From the NCBI RefSeq assembly GCF_005116665.1, contig NZ_SWCJ01000011.1, positions 1 through 64,000 of the forward strand: a stretch of 64,000 nucleotides of DNA, given 5' to 3'. Under the pieces are notes generated by a model. It ran no database searches. It saw only the letters and a list, made by a program, of their open reading frames with translations, and was not told the DNA's origin. Position numbers and translations under genes: made by a program. Below are positions 40,769 through 49,421 of this stretch, piece by piece. How positions within the stretch are numbered: position 1 is the stretch's first letter; each line of letters starts with the position of its first letter. Source of the DNA: Ferrimonas aestuarii. GTDB taxonomy: Bacteria; Pseudomonadota; Gammaproteobacteria; Enterobacterales; Shewanellaceae.

Positions 40769-40805
40769 ATCACAAACATGATTTTGTGATGTGATAGCAG
40801 TCACA
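40769..40805 (-). promoter_or_regulatory. perfect dyad and CRP-like site upstream of sdaC
   Basis: Two overlapping palindromes. ATCACAAA-N6-TTTGTGAT (40769-40790) is an 8-bp perfect dyad. TGTGA-N6-TCACA (40790-40805) matches the CRP core exactly. They share one base. Both lie 75-110 bp upstream of the sdaC start. The 303-bp gap to the next gene holds no coding sequence that I can support. Confidence 0.65.
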
Positions 40806-40998
40806 ACATTGATCTTTTATATGCTCAGATAAATTTAGTTAATGCGACTGGCTAAACGCTGCTGTGACGGGGCTCTCAGGAGGTTAAAAGATTCGATCTC
40901 AATCATTTATGAGCTTTTGTTGCGAATTTTCGGAACAAATATCGGTAACTATTTCAGAAAGGTGAATTATGTTTTTGTTGTAATTTTACAACAAATGA

Positions 40999-41787
40999 TC
41001 AAGCGGTTAACAAGGTCTTAAGGCAGACAACAATCAGCAGGATGGCAAAACAGCGCTGCAACTTTCGGTGCTCAAGCTTCTGACTCAAATTGGCGCCGAC
41101 CCTGGAAAACAGAGAGCTTGCCAAGACAATCCCTAAAAACGCTGGCAGATATACGTAGCCCAAGCTCATCTCGGGCAGATCGGCAACGTCCCAGCCACTG
41201 ATGACGTAACTCAGCGCGCCAGTGAACGCAATCGGCATACCCAGCGCCGCAGAGGCACCGACGGCGTTACGCATCGGCAGGCCAAATCGAGATAGCAGCG
41301 GCACGCTGATAACGCCACCACCAATGCCAAAAATGGCGGAGATAAAACCGATACCACTGCCTGCAAAACTTAGCCCTAACGTGCCGGGTAATGGCTGCTG
41401 GCTGCTGACTTTTACCCCAAACCACATCTTTAGCGCCACCAAGAATATAAACCCAGAGAACAGGTAGGAGAGCAGGGTTGCATCCAAACTGTGGGCCACA
41501 AAGCCGCCTAAGTAGCTGCCAATCACGACTGCTGGCACCATGGTACGTACCACAGACCAAGGCACCCCTTTATGCTTGTGATGGGCCCACACTGAATTCA
41601 TCGAAGTGAAGATGATGGTCGCCAAAGAGGTACCCAGCGCCATGTGGATGCTCAGTTCCGCAGGAAAATTTAACACTTTAAAGGTCGTCAGCAGCACTGG
41701 CACGATGACTAGGCCACCGCCAATCCCGAAAAGCCCGGAAAGGACACCCGCAAATGCGCCCAACAACAGATAGAGCAAATAGATCAT
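40999..41787 (-). CDS. TSUP-family (TauE/SafE) permease
   Basis: 262 residues with about eight hydrophobic helices and the two internal repeats of the family (GLFGIGGGLVIVPVL near residue 19 and AIFGIGGGVISVPLL about 155). These permeases move small sulfur or organic anions such as sulfite or sulfoacetate. Substrate unknown. Divergent from yjjX (67 bp apart). Confidence 0.9.
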   Translation of the reverse strand: MIYLLYLLLGAFAGVLSGLFGIGGGLVIVPVLLTTFKVLNFPAELSIHMALGTSLATIIFTSMNSVWAHHKHKGVPWSVVRTMVPAVVIGSYLGGFVAHSLDATLLSYLFSGFIFLVALKMWFGVKVSSQQPLPGTLGLSFAGSGIGFISAIFGIGGGVISVPLLSRFGLPMRNAVGASAALGMPIAFTGALSYVISGWDVADLPEMSLGYVYLPAFLGIVLASSLFSRVGANLSQKLEHRKLQRCFAILLIVVCLKTLLTA

Positions 41788-41853
41788 AGGGTCTTGAAGT
41801 CGTTCGATGAATTAACGAACATTGTCTCACATTCCACCGCTTTCCACACGATC

Positions 41854-42399
41854 ATGACCAAGACAATAAAAACCCTACTGGTAGCCTCAACCAACCCCGT
41901 CAAAGTTAATGCTGCCAAACAGGCTCTGTGCGCGGCATTTCCTAACATTGAATGGCAAGTACAGGGCGTAAAAGCTCCCAGCGGCGTCGCCGAGCAGCCA
42001 ATGACTGACGCTGAAACTCGCCTTGGCGCTGTGAATCGAGTCGAAGCCATTCGCCAACAGTCTGCAGATTTTTACGTTGCATTCGAAGGGGGCTACGATC
42101 GCTTTCATGGCCAAGGATTTACCTTTGCTTATGTTGCGGTAAGCGATGGTGTTCGCACCCAAGTTGGCCGCAGCGGTACCCTGCCCTTACCAGAATCGGT
42201 TTGCCAGCAACTGGAAGCCGGCGGCGAGCTAGGGCCGGTCATGGATAGGGTGTTTAACGACCATAACATCAAGCAAAAAGGCGGAGCCATTGGCATCTTC
42301 ACCAATGATCTGGTCTCTCGCACCAGTATCTATGCCGATACCTTATGCCTATTACTGGCACCATGGCTGCACCCAGAGATCTTTGGCGAGTCTCGCTAA
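41854..42399 (+). CDS. yjjX: inosine/xanthosine triphosphatase
   Basis: 181-residue NTPase that removes damaged ITP/XTP from nucleotide pools. Start LLVASTNPVKVNAAKQA, the conserved TRLGAVNR and FVAFEGGYD-like core YVAFEGGYDR are typical of the family. The ATG at 41854 gives the normal start. The frame is open for 20 extra codons upstream without similarity. Confidence 0.93.
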   Translation: MTKTIKTLLVASTNPVKVNAAKQALCAAFPNIEWQVQGVKAPSGVAEQPMTDAETRLGAVNRVEAIRQQSADFYVAFEGGYDRFHGQGFTFAYVAVSDGVRTQVGRSGTLPLPESVCQQLEAGGELGPVMDRVFNDHNIKQKGGAIGIFTNDLVSRTSIYADTLCLLLAPWLHPEIFGESR

Positions 42400-42420
42400 T
42401 TCGGCGTTAACTGCAATAAA

Positions 42421-42461
42421 AACGGCCCCGCCGAAGTTGCGACGGGGCCGTTGCGTTTTTT
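42421..42461. terminator. bidirectional terminator
   Basis: Stem AACGGCCCCG/CGGGGCCGTT with a 12-nt loop and A/T runs on both sides, between convergent yjjX and the acylase gene. Confidence 0.9.
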
Positions 42462-42469
42462 AAGGCCTA

Positions 42470-45037
42470 TTACTGCAGACTTAAGGTCACGTCAGTTAAG
42501 GTTTCAGCCGCGATCGCCTCTTCAGTAAACAGAAGTGGACGCAAGCTGTTGTTGTCGCTGTAGTACTTGGTCTGATCATTCCAGTGAGGAGACTGGAAAT
42601 TATTGGACTCAGAGTAGGTAAGTAGGCCGCGACCTTCTGGACCATTGTCACCAAAACCAACCACCATCATCCAGCTGGAGCCGTAACGGATATGGTAACC
42701 CTCAGTGGTAAGTTCAGAGCGAGTCGCCTGCTCAGTCACCGCATCGATGGCCGCTGGGTAGGCATGCTGAGGCAGCATGGTGTCGTCATTCGCTTCGTTA
42801 GAGTAAGCAAATACGTTAAAGCCACCTTCGAAGTTGTTGGCACCGCCCCATGGGAAACGAGCGCCGGAAGCCGTGCCATCAGGTAGCGACTTCTCCACAA
42901 ATTGCATCTCGCCCAGTGTGGCTTCAAGATCGAAGCCGTTTTGTGTCAAGGTTGCCGCTGCCGCTGCCAGCGCCACCAAAGCCGAACCATCATCAATCAA
43001 GCTGCTTGGCGTATTCACCGGATCGGTATAGACAAAAGGCGTGGTTAGGTGAGCCTCGGTGTCGAAGCGATAACCAAACTCCCGCACTAGTGCACCGGCA
43101 ATGGCATCTTTATTTTGAGCACCATTCCACTTCGCCAGAGCCGCACAGGCAGGGGTGATATCCACACTCAGACTGTCACTCACCACCACTGGGGTATCCC
43201 CTTGAGCCTCACACTGAGCCAGCAGTTCGTCCATCACCAATTCAGGCAGATAGGCGCGGTTGGAGACCAGTGCGGTTTCAACCTCCGCTGGGCTGAACTT
43301 ACCATCATCGCCACGGGCGTCCATCATCAAGGTCAGTGCCATACGGGTACGCAGACTCTGCTCAACACGGCGATCCCCATACAATGGAGAGACGTTCTCA
43401 ATCGGCGCCGCCGGGTTGGTCACCCAATAGGAGTTGTTGGAGTTTTGCACGAAATCCTGACGCAGTAACTTAGGCGCTTGCTCGTATGGAACCGCACCAT
43501 CGAAAGCAAATCGGGTTTCGTTACCAGGCAAAATGGTGAAACCGGCCGCTTCTCGGGCAGCCATCAGTTCAGGGCTGATTCGTAACGCATTTTGCGCGTC
43601 TTCACTGATGTGAGGCACGGTCGAATCATCAATATAGAAAGCATTACCTTGGTCATCGGCGTACATGGTGTTATTGAAAATAACGCCGTCGTAGTCCTTA
43701 AACGCCTGCTGGAACTCCTCCAAGTTGGTGGCAAAGTTCATCGCCGACCAGTGCTCCAACACATCCACGTTGTTCATGTTTACATCTTGAACATAAAACG
43801 CCTGAGCGTCATCCCATGGGAATGACGCGGCCGTTGGCGGCGCTTCCACCATTGGCCCTTTCGCCGTCAGATAGATGTCCTTGTCGAACGGAATGGTGGT
43901 ACCACCGCCGATGTTAACGTCGATGGTGACCGTTTGCTTGGTGATCGGCATCTCCTCCCCATCAAACAGATAGGTCATGCGATCGCCCTCTTTCAGGGCC
44001 AAGTTATATAAGATGAAGTGCTCGGCAGTGGAGAAGGTGTGGGTCCAAGCCAAATTTTTGTTAAAGCCAATGTTCACCGCACCTGGCATCCCCACTAAAG
44101 ATCCGCCCATCACATCCAGATGACCTGGAATGGTCAAATGGGACTGCCAGAAGCGCAGTTGGCCAGTATGAGGGAAATGCGGGTTACCCAAGACAATGCC
44201 CTTGCCGTTCTCGGTCACTTCGCTGCCCAAGCCCCAACCGTTAGAGCCCATATCAAGCGGATTCATCTCTGGGGTGGTCAATGACGATTTTTGATGTCGC
44301 GCTTTGGTTCGAATGTCGGCGTACATCTCATTGGCTTGTTCAGTCACGCTGGAGGTTGCCGCCATCCGAGGCAGATACTCGTCCCCGTCACCTGGATTGG
44401 CAAAGAAGATAAGATCGAGGAAATTCGCGGCGCCTGGCAACAGTGCGATGGAGAATAGATAGGTCAACACATCAACATCGGTAATCGGTTTAACCCAAGG
44501 CTGGCCCGCGCAAGGAAGGTTCGGCGTTGTCACGCTGCCATCAGCCAATTGCGACAGGTAGAGGTTATATCCCTTAGTGAAACCTGAAATCATCGCCTTT
44601 GACCGATCCGGCATCTCCCCGAGTAACGAGGCCGCTGAGCTACGCACGCCTAGGGCTTTGTAACCAAAATCACTGATCAAGTTTTGATTGTCTTCCACCA
44701 CGGGCATGCCGGTGCTGAAATCGATGGATTTATGAGGGCCAAAATACTTGGAACGCTCACTGTTGGCCTTAATGAAGCCATCAGCCAACAAACACAGATG
44801 ATCCTGTGCTTGAGCATAACCCGAACCAAATGCCAGCCCCTCGACACTGTCGGCCTCAATATGAGGTACCCCAAAGGTGGTTCGGCGCAGGCGGGCTGTT
44901 GGCATGCCATTTTCGGCAAACAACGTTACTTCAGGGGTTGGTTCAGGCTCAACCACTGCGTCACGATTATCATCATTACCACAACCCACCAGCAATACTG
45001 CGCAGGACATGGCGGTCCATAAAGCGGTTTTTTTCAT
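42470..45037 (-). CDS. penicillin-acylase family lipoprotein (Ntn hydrolase)
   Basis: 855 residues. Signal with a lipobox (AVLLVGC, Cys about residue 18), so probably periplasmic lipid-anchored. The Ntn-hydrolase core is clear: autocleavage to expose Ser about 265 in MGSNGWGLG, then GNPHFPH and a later RMALTLMMDARG region. The family includes penicillin, aculeacin and acyl-homoserine-lactone acylases; the natural amide substrate is unknown. ATG 45037 follows AAGGA at 8 nt and starts the lipoprotein signal. Normal GC, unlike the adjacent P450 operon, so I do not consider it part of that system. Confidence 0.9.
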   Translation of the reverse strand: MKKTALWTAMSCAVLLVGCGNDDNRDAVVEPEPTPEVTLFAENGMPTARLRRTTFGVPHIEADSVEGLAFGSGYAQAQDHLCLLADGFIKANSERSKYFGPHKSIDFSTGMPVVEDNQNLISDFGYKALGVRSSAASLLGEMPDRSKAMISGFTKGYNLYLSQLADGSVTTPNLPCAGQPWVKPITDVDVLTYLFSIALLPGAANFLDLIFFANPGDGDEYLPRMAATSSVTEQANEMYADIRTKARHQKSSLTTPEMNPLDMGSNGWGLGSEVTENGKGIVLGNPHFPHTGQLRFWQSHLTIPGHLDVMGGSLVGMPGAVNIGFNKNLAWTHTFSTAEHFILYNLALKEGDRMTYLFDGEEMPITKQTVTIDVNIGGGTTIPFDKDIYLTAKGPMVEAPPTAASFPWDDAQAFYVQDVNMNNVDVLEHWSAMNFATNLEEFQQAFKDYDGVIFNNTMYADDQGNAFYIDDSTVPHISEDAQNALRISPELMAAREAAGFTILPGNETRFAFDGAVPYEQAPKLLRQDFVQNSNNSYWVTNPAAPIENVSPLYGDRRVEQSLRTRMALTLMMDARGDDGKFSPAEVETALVSNRAYLPELVMDELLAQCEAQGDTPVVVSDSLSVDITPACAALAKWNGAQNKDAIAGALVREFGYRFDTEAHLTTPFVYTDPVNTPSSLIDDGSALVALAAAAATLTQNGFDLEATLGEMQFVEKSLPDGTASGARFPWGGANNFEGGFNVFAYSNEANDDTMLPQHAYPAAIDAVTEQATRSELTTEGYHIRYGSSWMMVVGFGDNGPEGRGLLTYSESNNFQSPHWNDQTKYYSDNNSLRPLLFTEEAIAAETLTDVTLSLQ

Positions 45038-45191
45038 TGTTATCATCCTTGTAATCCTGCTCACCTCCCCAGTGAGCCCGTAGGTCATTTAAACAGGACT
45101 GACCACAATGATCCATAGTTGCAACAAGTTTAACGGTAACTTAACCAAGACTCTGTTCCACTGCCGAATGCGTTTCATTGCTCCATCTATG

Positions 45192-46985
45192 TTAACTAGC
45201 GTAGCTATTGGCTTGCAGCTCAAATAGGTCACGATAACGCCCTCTATTTTTCATTAACTCTGAATGGCTACCACACTCAATTACCTTTCCTGAGGACATT
45301 ACTAATATGGAATCAGCGGATCTGGCTGTCGACATTCGGTGAGAAATAATAATAATCATCTTATCGGCCAAAGTGTGCTTTAGTGTCGTAAACATTTCAT
45401 ATTCAGAATACGCGTCCAATGATGCTGTGGGCTCATCCAAAATATAAATAGATTTATCTTGATTCACCAGTGCTCGGCTCAGTGCAATCTTCTGCCACTC
45501 ACCTCCAGATATATCAACACCATCAGAGAATAACTTCCCTAGTCGAGTATCATAACGATCTGGCAAATTATCGATGAATTGATTAGCCTTGGTTACTAAC
45601 GCAGAATTTTCCCAGTGCTTTTTATTTGATTTCTGATTTATGTCTCCAAAACTGATGTTTTCACCGACTGTGAGCTGGTAACGAATAAAATCTTGAAAGA
45701 CGACCCCGAACTTTAATATAAGAGCATCAAAATCCCAGTCATTAAGGTTGGTCCCGTCAAAATAAATAGTACCAGATGTTGGTTTATATAGTCCTAGCGC
45801 TAACTTTATCAAAGTTGATTTTCCTGCTCCATTATCGCCAATAATTGCTAAGCTTTTACCAGGCTCTAATTGAAATGAAACATTTTCAACAGCAGGCGTC
45901 TTTGCATTAGGATACTGAAAAGTAACATTCTCGAACCTCACCCCCTCTCCAGCTACTGCCCCCTCTTTAACCTTGCCACCATCCATTGCGCTCTTTATAG
46001 ACAAAAAGTCAAATAAATTAGAAAGATATAACGTATCCTCATATAAACCACCTAGATGACTCAAGAACTGAGACATAGCTCCAACCAGTTGCTTTATTAA
46101 CACTAGGTACATCATCAAACTGCCCACCGTGATAGCCTGTTCAACACCATCTAGACAAATTATGATGTAAGCACCATAAAGACATACTGAAGAGAGTAGG
46201 GTCATTGCTAAGCCCCAACGAACTTGTCGCTCAAGCAGTTTTTTATCTTCTACAAATAGGCTATTAAAAACATCCACATACTTCTGAATTAGTGACTTTC
46301 CTACGCCTGTCGCCTTAACCTCTTTAACACTTTGCTCCGTGGACAACAGTGACTCAAGATACATCTGCAGACGATTCTCTTCACTGCGCCAGTTAAAAAT
46401 TCGAAAACCTTCACTCGAAAATTTTGAGTCAATAATAAAACTTGGTATTGTTGATAGAATAATAAAGCCTGGGATCCATAAAGAGTAAGGCAAAAACAAA
46501 ATTAAAGAACCTAAGATAGTAATGAATACCTTTATCGTCTCAAAGGATTTCTCAACTAGTCCAATAGGTCTCAAAGAGGCTTCACTTCGGGCCCTATTCA
46601 TACTATTTTTTACTTCAGAGTCTTCGATTTGAAGTAATGACAAACTAATTGACTTATTCAAAATTCTAACATTTACATCTCGTGACAACAGTGCTTTCAG
46701 TATAGACTTAACATAAGTGTCTACTCGAATAAGTCCCGCAGTTAGAATTGCCAATACCCCTTCAATTAAAACTAAGATGTAGAGGCTTTCTTTTTGTGCC
46801 TGAATCACTTCACCATAAGTGACCACATCAATAATTTCTTTACCTACATATACCATTGCTAGAGGCAATACACCTGAAGCAATTGAAATAAAAGTAAGAG
46901 CGATGGCAATATATGCACTACTTTGCCAAACTAAATGAATAGACAAATAAAAAGTGGTCAAGTATTTTTTAATATTAACTTTCAT
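45192..46985 (-). CDS. ABC exporter of the P450-peptide operon
   Basis: 597 residues: six hydrophobic transmembrane helices in the first about 320 residues, then an ATP-binding domain with Walker A GDNGAGKST (near residue 380), signature DISGGEWQKIALSRAL, Walker B IYILDEPTASLD and switch His in IIISHR. A complete half-transporter that would work as a homodimer, like McjD or LanT-type exporters. No C39 peptidase domain precedes it, so it cannot itself cleave a leader. Its ATG lies 11 nt inside the end of the second P450 gene. AT-rich relative to flanks. Export of the modified peptide or self-protection is inferred from context. Confidence 0.93.
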   Translation of the reverse strand: MKVNIKKYLTTFYLSIHLVWQSSAYIAIALTFISIASGVLPLAMVYVGKEIIDVVTYGEVIQAQKESLYILVLIEGVLAILTAGLIRVDTYVKSILKALLSRDVNVRILNKSISLSLLQIEDSEVKNSMNRARSEASLRPIGLVEKSFETIKVFITILGSLILFLPYSLWIPGFIILSTIPSFIIDSKFSSEGFRIFNWRSEENRLQMYLESLLSTEQSVKEVKATGVGKSLIQKYVDVFNSLFVEDKKLLERQVRWGLAMTLLSSVCLYGAYIIICLDGVEQAITVGSLMMYLVLIKQLVGAMSQFLSHLGGLYEDTLYLSNLFDFLSIKSAMDGGKVKEGAVAGEGVRFENVTFQYPNAKTPAVENVSFQLEPGKSLAIIGDNGAGKSTLIKLALGLYKPTSGTIYFDGTNLNDWDFDALILKFGVVFQDFIRYQLTVGENISFGDINQKSNKKHWENSALVTKANQFIDNLPDRYDTRLGKLFSDGVDISGGEWQKIALSRALVNQDKSIYILDEPTASLDAYSEYEMFTTLKHTLADKMIIIISHRMSTARSADSILVMSSGKVIECGSHSELMKNRGRYRDLFELQANSYAS

Positions 46986-48063
46986 TTCTAAATTTCATCT
47001 TAAATTCAGGTGGCGCAAGCATCGGTGATGGTATTGGTGTATTGATATCTTGAACAATGACATCTACTTTATCTTTTATGCTATCGATCAAGAAGGTTAG
47101 CCAATCAATAGAATAATGCTCAGCAACGCACTTGTGTTTTCCCATACCAAAAGGTGCATAGGTAGAAGGTTTAGGCTTAGCCTCCCACCTATCCGGTAAG
47201 AATTGATGTGGGCAAGACCAGAGCTCTTTGTTTCGATGCAAAGCATAAGTGCAGGCAACCACCTGTTCACCTTCTTTAATTTTTGTTTCTTCCAGTTCAA
47301 TCTCTTTTTTGGCAACCCTACCCGAGTTCCAGGCCACAGGCCAAACCCTCATCGATTCCATTAACAGAGATGATGCCGATGCTTGATAGCTATCATTCTG
47401 CTCCATTAGATAAAAAACCCAACTTAAAGTGAAAGCTTGAGTTGCAACGATTGAAAAAAGAAATGATATAAATAATGACACTTTCTCATCTATTGTAATC
47501 TTCGGCGCGGATGCAACTATTGACAATATCGATTTTTCATTAGAATCTGACTTATGTAGCTCTCTTTTTATTACTCGATTTACATTCCAAGAGTACAGTG
47601 TATGAGATAAAAACTTTCTTTTCCTATCTTTATTTATTATGGACGTTTCAACAATACGAAAATATAGTTTAGAGAGATTATCTGATGGATTTCGACCTAT
47701 TATTGCTTCCCGATAAATTTCACTCATCAGTCTAACTCCAGAAGCTGGCCAAACTAGCTCTTTGCTAGAAATTAGGCCAATTTCCACTATCGCTTTTGAT
47801 TTGCATTCTCCTAAAGATCTTTTCAAATGGTTCATCACGGTTTTATTTAGAAACTTTTGCGTTTCTTCATGAAGCATTCCCTTCCTAACATCAACCGTAT
47901 AAAAATCCGATGACTCTTGAAACAAACTCGTATCATTAAACATATCAGATACTAATTTTGACTGAGATAGATATAAAGCACCGGAAGGAACTCTAAAATT
48001 ACTAATCCCCTTTTCAAGGTATGAGTCAATATATTGAAAAGGATTTAGGTTAAAATCTTTCAC
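46975..48063 (-). CDS. cytochrome P450-like enzyme B (divergent)
   Basis: 362 residues, shorter than a typical P450 (about 400). P450 marks: C-helix-like MLHEETQKFL (about 63), ExxR in MESMR (Glu236-Arg239), PERF-like FLPDRWE, and the heme segment FGMGKHKCVA with Cys312 as thiolate ligand. Divergent points: His replaces the usual Arg two residues before Cys, Ala replaces Gly after it, and the I-helix (VATQAFT near 206-212) lacks the acid-alcohol pair. The start is GTG overlapping the TGA of the preceding P450 gene (GTGA). Likely acts on the same peptide as P450 A, by inference. Confidence 0.88.
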   Translation of the reverse strand: MKDFNLNPFQYIDSYLEKGISNFRVPSGALYLSQSKLVSDMFNDTSLFQESSDFYTVDVRKGMLHEETQKFLNKTVMNHLKRSLGECKSKAIVEIGLISSKELVWPASGVRLMSEIYREAIIGRNPSDNLSKLYFRIVETSIINKDRKRKFLSHTLYSWNVNRVIKRELHKSDSNEKSILSIVASAPKITIDEKVSLFISFLFSIVATQAFTLSWVFYLMEQNDSYQASASSLLMESMRVWPVAWNSGRVAKKEIELEETKIKEGEQVVACTYALHRNKELWSCPHQFLPDRWEAKPKPSTYAPFGMGKHKCVAEHYSIDWLTFLIDSIKDKVDVIVQDINTPIPSPMLAPPEFKMKFRNES

Positions 48064-49268
48064 TCTGTTTGGTCTCGCTTCTTAATTATCGCAGTAAAGC
48101 TTACTGGCTGTTGAAAAGCACTAAATTCAATTTCTTCTGATGTCCTAACATCTTCCAACGAGTATCGATTTGTAAACAACCACAGCATCAACAGCAATTG
48201 TCGCTCTCCTAAAGCAGCACCAACACATAATCTTGGCGCCCAACCATATGGCACATAAGCATCCTTGTTTATCGAGTTGCCATTCATCCAACGGTTCGGA
48301 TCAAAAACCTCTGGATCAGACCAATATTTAGGATCGGTATGGATAAAATAGGGGCTTGCCGCAAAGGACTCCTTTTCATTCAAGGATTGTCCACAAACTG
48401 CCATGTCAGAGCGAACATTTCTAAACACAAAAGGAACCGTCCACAGCCTTAGTGATTCTTTCAAAAATGCGTGGGCAAAGGGTACATCATCATAATTACC
48501 GTCGATAAGTGACCGCGGGTCGACTTGAGCCATCTCTCTCTCAACACGCTGGCAGAGATCAGGATGTCGAACTAGTTCATACAGTAACCCAGTTGCTGCA
48601 GCCCCAGGTGGCCCTGCCGTCGCCGTTAGCAGAGTGCTAACGGCGTCAACGGCTCGCTCCATCTTCAATGACGGTAGGTAACGGCACACAACATCAATCA
48701 GTCCATGATGGGGCACAGAAATACGTCGGGAGCGGCGCTTAATCTCTTTTCGTAGCACCATTGTCATGCGAAAATTTTTTAAGAAACTAGAAACTTTAAA
48801 TTTGAGACTATTCGTACTTGTTTTTTTATCAGATAAAGTTTCGATGTTACTTTTTTGAAAGTTTAGTATTTTTAGCTTAGTAGTTTCATCAAGATCACCA
48901 AAAATAACTTCAATTAATGGTGCCATGATAAGCTCATGAGTTAACCTTTTCATATCACTAAGAGAATCTACGTTACGAATAAGAGTTTTATCCATAGAGT
49001 TGAATATATTTATTGCATAAGTATCTTCTCTCAAATCTTGAATCCAATCTTTACGTAGTGTTTTCCACGAGAAAGGGCAACTTCTCTTCTTCAAGAACGT
49101 ATCAACTAGGGTATCGGGTAAACTCAGCTCTTTACTATTTATTCGATTGGCTAACGCCGCGCTCTCAGGAGTTGCGAAGAAAAAACGCCCTGGAGCGACT
49201 TCAAAAACCTCTTCACCTTGTCGAGACCTTTTTTTTAATGAAGTCATAGCTTCAGGCTCTAATCTCAT
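48060..49268 (-). CDS. cytochrome P450 enzyme A
   Basis: 402 residues. ExxR is in KESLRLW (Glu271-Arg274), PERF-like FDPNRW at about 322, and the heme motif YGWAPRLCVG puts the thiolate ligand at Cys348. The I-helix region LLTATAGPPGAAATGLL (about 213-229) lacks the acid-alcohol pair usually used for O2 protonation. Relaxed I-helices occur in some crosslinking P450s. No N-terminal membrane anchor, so soluble. No ferredoxin or reductase gene is nearby, so redox partners must be shared. Start ATG 49268, with a G-rich stretch close upstream. Confidence 0.9.
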   Translation of the reverse strand: MRLEPEAMTSLKKRSRQGEEVFEVAPGRFFFATPESAALANRINSKELSLPDTLVDTFLKKRSCPFSWKTLRKDWIQDLREDTYAINIFNSMDKTLIRNVDSLSDMKRLTHELIMAPLIEVIFGDLDETTKLKILNFQKSNIETLSDKKTSTNSLKFKVSSFLKNFRMTMVLRKEIKRRSRRISVPHHGLIDVVCRYLPSLKMERAVDAVSTLLTATAGPPGAAATGLLYELVRHPDLCQRVEREMAQVDPRSLIDGNYDDVPFAHAFLKESLRLWTVPFVFRNVRSDMAVCGQSLNEKESFAASPYFIHTDPKYWSDPEVFDPNRWMNGNSINKDAYVPYGWAPRLCVGAALGERQLLLMLWLFTNRYSLEDVRTSEEIEFSAFQQPVSFTAIIKKRDQTE

Positions 49269-49290
49269 AATCCCCCCGAATTAAAATAAT

Positions 49291-49314
49291 AAGGGAAAGG
49301 TTACCCTTTCCCTT
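49291..49314 (-). promoter_or_regulatory. hairpin (partial terminator) between peptide gene and P450 A
   Basis: Minus strand: AAGGGAAAGG, loop GTAA, CCTTTCCCTT, then ATTATTTTAATT. A ten-bp stem with an interrupted U-tract, located between the stop of the peptide gene (49326) and the P450 A start (49268). Placing a leaky terminator after the precursor gene is a common way in RiPP operons to make far more peptide than enzyme. Confidence 0.75.
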
Positions 49315-49325
49315 TTCGATCACAC

Positions 49326-49421
49326 TTATAGGTTGTTGTACATAACCCAAGTCCATAGCGGATCTTTGCTAACTTCTTTCATGCCAATTGCGCGCTTAAA
49401 TGCATCTTTCAAATTTTTCAT
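49326..49421 (-). CDS. candidate RiPP precursor peptide, 31 residues
   Basis: ATG at 49421 is preceded by AAGGA at an ideal 6-nt distance and ends with TAA at 49326. The N-terminal part (MKNLKDAFKRAIGMKEVSK) is basic, helix-prone and hydrophilic, leader-like. The C-terminal 12 residues are DPLWTWVMYNNL, with Trp23, Trp25 and Tyr28 as closely spaced aromatic residues. No Cys, no Gly-Gly cleavage site. It heads an operon with two P450 genes and an ABC exporter gene. Crosslinking of the aromatic side chains is an inference from that context; too short to be found by standard gene callers. Confidence 0.8.
   Translation of the reverse strand: MKNLKDAFKRAIGMKEVSKDPLWTWVMYNNL

Noticed and set aside
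42470..45037. Penicillin-acylase-family gene as a maturation enzyme of the P450 peptide
   Set aside because: Its composition matches the core genome, it has its own terminator and a 154-bp gap to the ABC gene, and it is a lipoprotein with a family-typical acylase role.
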